From positions 930,001 to 994,000 of the forward strand of contig OZ024846.1 in the NCBI GenBank assembly GCA_964017145.1: a DNA stretch of 64,000 nucleotides, given 5' to 3'. The position numbers and the translations under genes were made by a program. The notes under the pieces are model-generated. The model was given only the letters and a program-made list of their open reading frames with translations. It was not told where the DNA came from and did not search any database. Source of the stretch: Agrocybe praecox. Its lineage: Eukaryota; Basidiomycota; Agaricomycetes; Agaricales; Agrocybaceae. Positions 59,477 to 64,000 of the stretch are shown here, in pieces. The number at the start of each line of letters is the position of its first letter. Position 1 is the stretch's first letter.

Positions 59477-60634
59477 CTATACAGCAGAGCTTACATCATT
59501 GGAGTTGGCTTCCTCGTTACTAATCTGGTCAGAAGGCAGAGCTGGCCGTTTATGTCCCCGCCATGGTTGAAATTGAAATATCCGATCCGGCTCAAAGCTG
59601 CGGTGTTCGTCGTCAACCTCGATATTCATGAATTCATCATGCCGGTGATCGAGAAGAAACTGGAGTATTAGGCGTTGAAATACTTCGTGAACATATTCGA
59701 TGTGCCTTCTTGAATCTTCAATCGGTAAAAAGGTTTGGTCTGTTCGGATCGTTCTTGCAAGATGCGAGACAAGTGGTCGGACCCCTTTGAAAGCTGCGTG
59801 CGTTTCCAGAGCGGGCTCGTTTGAAAGCATACACAGTAGAAAATGACGGTCCCTATTGTCGCCGTCTAAACAGAGTCGCGTATGGAACGAAATTTGAGTG
59901 TCTTTGCCGTGTTCTTCAGAGGGAATCTTGGGTTTGACGTGGATTGCCCAGTAAAGAATAAGCCAGAATAGAGACTCAGCTTCATAACACAGTTCATGTC
60001 CCCAAGAAGACGGCAGCGGAACCTCAAAACCTGGCATTATCCACCCTTCTTCCTTTCGTTCGAATAATTGTATTCGTTTGGCGTGGTTTGAAGCATAGAC
60101 ATGAGGAGCATCGGGAACTACAGGGAAACCAATTCCGCCATCTGGAACAGGTAGATATGGCGTACCCGACTGAATTGCTCTAGCTTTAAACATAGGAGTG
60201 CCCTACAGTTGATCACACTGAGTAAAAGTGGAAGATGTACAAAAACGGAAGACGTACCGCTAAGCTAAGCCTTTTATGCACATTAGAGCTTTTGCTGGGG
60301 TTGAGACACTCAGCAACATTGAAGTCAATGAGAAGCGCCGACGTCATTAGAGGGTCCATGCTAGCAAATTCGACATGAACTACAGTTCGCGGATTCATGT
60401 TCATCCTCATACCTTTCCTGTAAGAGATATTTGATGAAATATGTACCTGATTCCTTTGACTGCTTGTCACTGTCCGAACATTTGTTTGCACTATAGTCTG
60501 TAGCTGCCGTATCGTCAGACCCTATATAAAGAATGTTTCCGGCACTTATGTCACGGTGAAGAACACGACGCTCGACACGAAGGAATCTAGTCACCAGAGA
60601 TTCGAGAATATTTAGAATATTTAGACTATCTTAA
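59346..60634. repeat. Segmental duplication, copy 1 (partner at 62087-63316)
   Basis: Homology to the partner begins around AACTGGTCCGCCAAC and ends abruptly after TTTAGACTATCTTAA at 60634. The partner ends its shared part at 63316 and continues with kinase coding sequence. It contains the truncated kinase copy. Confidence 0.75.
59477..60593 (-). pseudogene. FunK1-type fungal protein kinase, 5'-truncated copy
   Basis: Retains only the catalytic and C-terminal parts: RVLHRDISAGNILY (HRD catalytic loop); SALLIDFNVAE (DFG position, here DFN); GTPMFKARAIQ (activation-segment end); and ESLFWLILYWAIHV. The tail ends at SSAV. The exons coding the N lobe are missing because the duplicated segment stops inside the preceding intron. 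The splice acceptor of the first retained exon is GG instead of AG (compare AG in the partner copy). No replacement start exon was found. Protein from this copy could begin only at an internal ATG such as 60594 and would lack the ATP-binding lobe, so I call it a pseudogene. Confidence 0.75.
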
Positions 60635-60768
60635 TCTAGGTCTAACATTGCGTCGTAGCATAGTATGCATGTAACTCAGCTTAAATAAATATTCATTGTC
60701 AGAGGCACAAATATGTCAGATAACATAAGTCTATATATATAGAACAAGTTGGGTAGGATATTATTAGA

Positions 60769-61440
60769 ACTGATGGATTAACGGACGCACTAAAATAATC
60801 GAACGCGGACGCATGTATTGATGGATTAATGCGAATGCTGATGGATTACTGGCTGTGAAATAATCGAATGCTGATGGATTAACGGACGCACTAGAATAAT
60901 CGAACCCGGACGCGTGTATTGATGGATTAATGGACGCGCCAGAATAATCGAATGCTGATGGATTAATAGACGCGCCAAAATAATCGAACGCGGAAGCGTG
61001 TATTGATGGATTAATGGACGCGCCAGAATAATCGAACCGGGATGGATTAAAGGACGCGAAATAATCGAACGCGGATGGATTAATAGACGCGCCAAAATAA
61101 TCGAACGGGTGTATTGATGGATTAATGGACGCGCCAGAATAATTGAATGCTGATGGATTAATAGACGCGTTAAAATAATCGAACGCGGATGGATTAATAG
61201 ACGCTCCAAAATAATCGAACGGGTGTATTGATGGATTAATAGACGCTCCAGAATAATCGAACCGGGATGGATTAATGCACGCGAAATAATTGAATGCTGA
61301 TGGATTAACGGACGCGAAATAATTGAACGTGGATGGATTAATAGACGCGCCAGAATAATCGAACGGGTGTATTGATGGATTAATGGACGCGAAATAATCG
61401 AACGCGGATGGATTAACGGACGCATATATCCATGGGTTAG
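60769..61440. repeat. Minisatellite with units of about 33-45 bases
   Basis: Some 20 variant copies of GATGGATTAATAGACGCGCC followed by AAAATAATCGAACG, interspersed with units carrying the insert GGTGTATT. The variants differ in length but by multiples of three. As a result one minus-strand frame (60826-61425) stays open for 199 codons with repeats such as SIILARLLIHPR and SIISRPLIHQYTR. Lower-similarity units continue to about 61525. Confidence 0.9.
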
Positions 61441-62233
61441 TGGATATATTAACGGGCGTAATCGAATCCGGATGGATGAATTGAACCCATGGATTAATGA
61501 CGATGGATGAATGCCAGTGATTTATCCAACGAAAAGAGTGTAGTAGTAGGGAGGATGCTGCAGCTGAGCCATTAATTCATATTTATTGAACTTAAGAACT
61601 TGCCGCCATTTGTTGACCTTTTTTTATATGGAAGTTACCAACTATTTGTTAATGAAAGGGACATATACGCCTGGACCCCTTCAAACTGGGAGTTGAGAAT
61701 GGCCAAAAATTCTGCTTCGTGGGTAAAAACATTCGTCTTGAATTCTTCGTCTTGTTCGGGATATTTTGCCTTCGAGGATGAATCCTTATTAGAACTACGC
61801 ATGGCTACAGCGACCCAGACGGTAAAAGTACAATTGCTGTCAAAGGAATACTATGACTATCAGAGTACTCGTAGTATGTTTCAAAGAAAGGTCACGGCGT
61901 GACGAGAAATCTACTACGTCAGCCTCAAACCATCCGATCATGAAACACTCCAATGGAGGAAATATTTTGGAAACATCGGCACTTCTGAAGTGCGGAATTC
62001 ATTGTCAACTTCGACATCCATGGCTACAATGTAAGCACAAATTGAGTCAGAATTCGACAAATAGGTAAATTGTTACTAATTAGGGTATAGCAACTGGTCT
62101 GCCAATTTCACGTCCGACAAATGTGTCTCTGAACATAAGTGCAACTTCAGACATCGCGCCTTGGCAGTAATTATATCGCAAAGCTTACATTTTTAGAGTT
62201 GGCTTCTTTGTTAGGAGGCGCCGGCCGTTTACG
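61441..62233. other. Between minisatellite and kinase copy 2, no supported gene
   Basis: A 100-codon + frame at 61600-61902 has no recognisable motif. From about 62087 the sequence matches the 3' flank of kinase copy 1. Confidence 0.45.
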
Positions 62234-63316
62234 TCACCGCCACATTCCAAATGTCCAATGCGATTCGAAGGTGCGATATTCTTCATCAACCTCTATATTC
62301 ATGAATTCATCATGCCGGTGATCGAGAAGGAACTGAAGTATTACGCGTTGGAATATTTCGTGAGCGTACTCGATGTGCTTTCTTGAGTCTTGATTCGGTA
62401 AGAAGTTTTGGTCTGTTCGGATCGCTCTTGCAAGATGCCCGACAAGTGGTCGGATCCCTTTAAAAGCAGGATGCGTGTCCAGAGCGGGCTCTCTTGCCAG
62501 TGAGAGGCTGAACAGTAAAAAATCACGGTCACTATTATCGCCTTCTAAACGGAGTCGCGTATGTAACGAGATTCGGGTGTCTTTGCCGTGTTCTTCAGAG
62601 GGTTTCTTGGGTTTGACGTGGATTGCCCAGAAAAGAATGAGCCAAAATAGAGATTCGGCTTCATGGCACAGTTCATGTCCCCAAAAACATGACTGCGGAA
62701 CCTCAAAAGGTGGCATTACCCAAATTTCTTCCGTTCGTTCGAATAATTGTATTCGTTGAGCATGGTTTGAAGCATAAACATGGGGAGCATCGGGAACTAC
62801 AGGGAAACCAATTCCGTCTTCTGGAATAGGTGGATATGGTGCACCCAACTGAATAGCCCTAGCTTTAAACATAGGAGTGCCCTACAGTTGGTCACACTAA
62901 GTAAAAGTGGAAGATGCACCAAAACGGAAGACGTACCGCTAAGCTAAGCCTTTTATGTACATTAGAGCTTTTGCTGAGGTTGAGATGCTCAGCGACATTG
63001 AAGTCAATGAGAAGCGCCGACGTCATTAGAGGGTCCTTACTAGCAAATTCAACATAAACTACGGTTCGCAGGTTCATGTCCTTCCACATACCTTTCCCCT
63101 AAGAGATATTTGACGAAACACGTACCTAGTAATTCCTTTGACTGCTTATCGCTGTCCGAACATTTGTTTGCACTACAATCTGTGGCCACTGTATCGTTGG
63201 GCCCTATGTAAAGAATATTTCCGGCACTTATGTCACGGTGAAGAACATGACGCTCGACACGAAGGAATCTAGTCACTAGAGATTCGAGAATGTTTAGAAT
63301 ATTTAGACTATCTTAA
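62087..63316. repeat. Segmental duplication, copy 2 (partner at 59346-60634)
   Basis: Matches copy 1 from AACTGGTCTGCCAATTTC to TTTAGACTATCTTAA, in the same orientation. About 2.7 kb separates equivalent positions. Confidence 0.75.
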
Positions 63317-64000
63317 ATAGATATACGGGAGTCACCGACCTTCAAGAATATCATAGATAACTTCCAGCATCGTCCGAAAATTTTTAACGCCATCGAAGAA
63401 CGAAGGGCCTTCTTGTTTGAGCCATAAGCGATGTTTACAAGTAGTTGGGATGACTTTGGGAGTGGGCAATACTTCATGGTGCACAAGTTCAATCACCCCA
63501 GGTATAGCATGTCCTTGATGAACGTGCTTGAGGACGCTAGCTTCAGCAGATTCGGCTCCAGCTTTACAATACTGATCTTTGATTACTCGAAAAAATTGAC
63601 CGTCGATTTGCAAAGGATGTTGATCGGTAGAAAAAACATGGGTACGTGTCCCGAATGGAGAACCGGAGTGGATAACGCGGAAGCCGGAACATGCAACCTT
63701 TTCCCTTGAATCGCCACCTACTAGAAGAGTATAAGTACAGCTTCTTGAGTCTTTGTTAAGAACCATTTTGCAAGTGCCGTCCATATCGTCTCCTGGGTCA
63801 TACAGATGTTGAATGAGAACAGTCAGCAACATATGCAAGCGGGTGTCCCCGAATTTGACTTCAAACTCTGATATTCCTTCGCCAGTAGCCCCAGCAAAAA
63901 AAGTAATAGATGTTGTCGAAATCAAAAGGCTATGGGCAACGTGGAAATCAGGTCGTTCGAGAAGAAGTTGATGTGCATGGGACATGGCTTCGTGCCGGGC
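62234..64000 (-). CDS. FunK1-type fungal protein kinase, near-complete copy, N terminus beyond the right edge
   Basis: The 5' end is outside the window: the frame is open upstream of the ATG at 63985 (RHEA before MSHAHQLLLERPD). Exon 1 carries the N-lobe part: DFHVAHSLLISTTSITFFAG; GSPFGTRTHVFSTDQHPL; and FRVIKDQYCKAGAESAEASV (likely lysine/helix C region). The following exons give VTRFLRVERHVLHRDISAGN (HRD), SALLIDFNVAEHLN (DFN), and GTPMFKARAIQ. The C terminus is ESLFWLILFWAIHV to TFGMWR, ended by a TGA at 62234-62236. In copy 1 the same codon is GGA and the tail continues for about 30 residues, so the tail here is shortened by a nonsense change. FunK1 kinases are an expanded Agaricomycete family of largely unknown substrates. 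Confidence 0.82.

Noticed and set aside
60826..61425. Minus-strand repeat ORF as a genuine repeat protein gene
   Set aside because: It consists wholly of minisatellite, has no flanking conserved domain, and no promoter or intron evidence; kept as a finding, not as a gene.
60769..61440. CRISPR-like array
   Set aside because: The units are direct tandem repeats without unique spacers, in a eukaryotic genome; it is a minisatellite.
61600..61902. 100-codon plus-strand ORF between the kinase copies
   Set aside because: No motif, no good splice extension, and codon content not protein-like.

Overview
The window looks like nuclear DNA of a mushroom-forming basidiomycete (Agaricomycetes). Genes are dense, most are split by many 45-70 nt GT-AG introns, and the gene content is typical of that group: tandem cytochrome P450 families, F-box/LRR proteins, FunK1-type protein kinases and a fungal Rho1 GEF. 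I cannot name the species. Gene models were spliced by eye, by joining reading-frame phases across plausible donors and acceptors. Outer CDS boundaries are more reliable than individual exon edges.

Left part (1-33.7 kb), mostly housekeeping genes. It holds the 3' part of an unknown gene (1-664), a small MYND zinc-finger protein (minus), a Rom2-like Rho1 GEF with DH, PH and CNH domains, a large Ser/Thr/Asn-rich orphan protein, a secreted GH5 exo-beta-1,3-glucanase-like enzyme, a polyglutamine protein (minus), a nested pair of small TA-flanked inverted-repeat transposons (15.9-16.9 kb), and a small multi-pass membrane protein (minus). These are followed by an NADPH-dependent alkenal/curcumin-type reductase (minus) and two tandem aquaglyceroporin paralogues (minus). 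After a 2.7 kb gene-poor stretch with an unidentified or decaying gene come a complex I 9.5 kDa subunit (minus), the divergently transcribed tri-snRNP protein Snu66/SART1, and the RNase H2 catalytic subunit.

Middle (34.2-55.2 kb): an uninterrupted same-strand array of seven P450 genes from two unrelated families, in the order A1 A2 B1 B2 (A relic) A3 A4 A5. Family A shares a nearly invariant C-terminal block. Family B is a different P450 type with a CPGKHFAE heme loop. B2 carries an apparent +1 frameshift after the heme motif, and a solo fragment of an A gene lies just behind it. No terpene synthase, polyketide synthase or other backbone enzyme is in view, so the array is better read as local tandem amplification than as a proven metabolite cluster.

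Right part (55.3-64 kb): an F-box/LRR protein (minus), then accessory DNA with a segmental duplication of a FunK1 kinase gene. The copy running off the right edge is nearly complete. The other copy is 5'-truncated and has lost a splice acceptor. The two copies are separated by a roughly 670 bp minisatellite whose variable units keep one frame open for 199 codons on the minus strand.

The most notable observations are the two-family P450 array with its relic and frameshift, the nested transposons, the in-frame minisatellite between broken and near-intact kinase copies, and the aquaporin pair with NPC/NAA pore motifs and a shared GC-AG intron. I did not find a convincing wholly new biological system.
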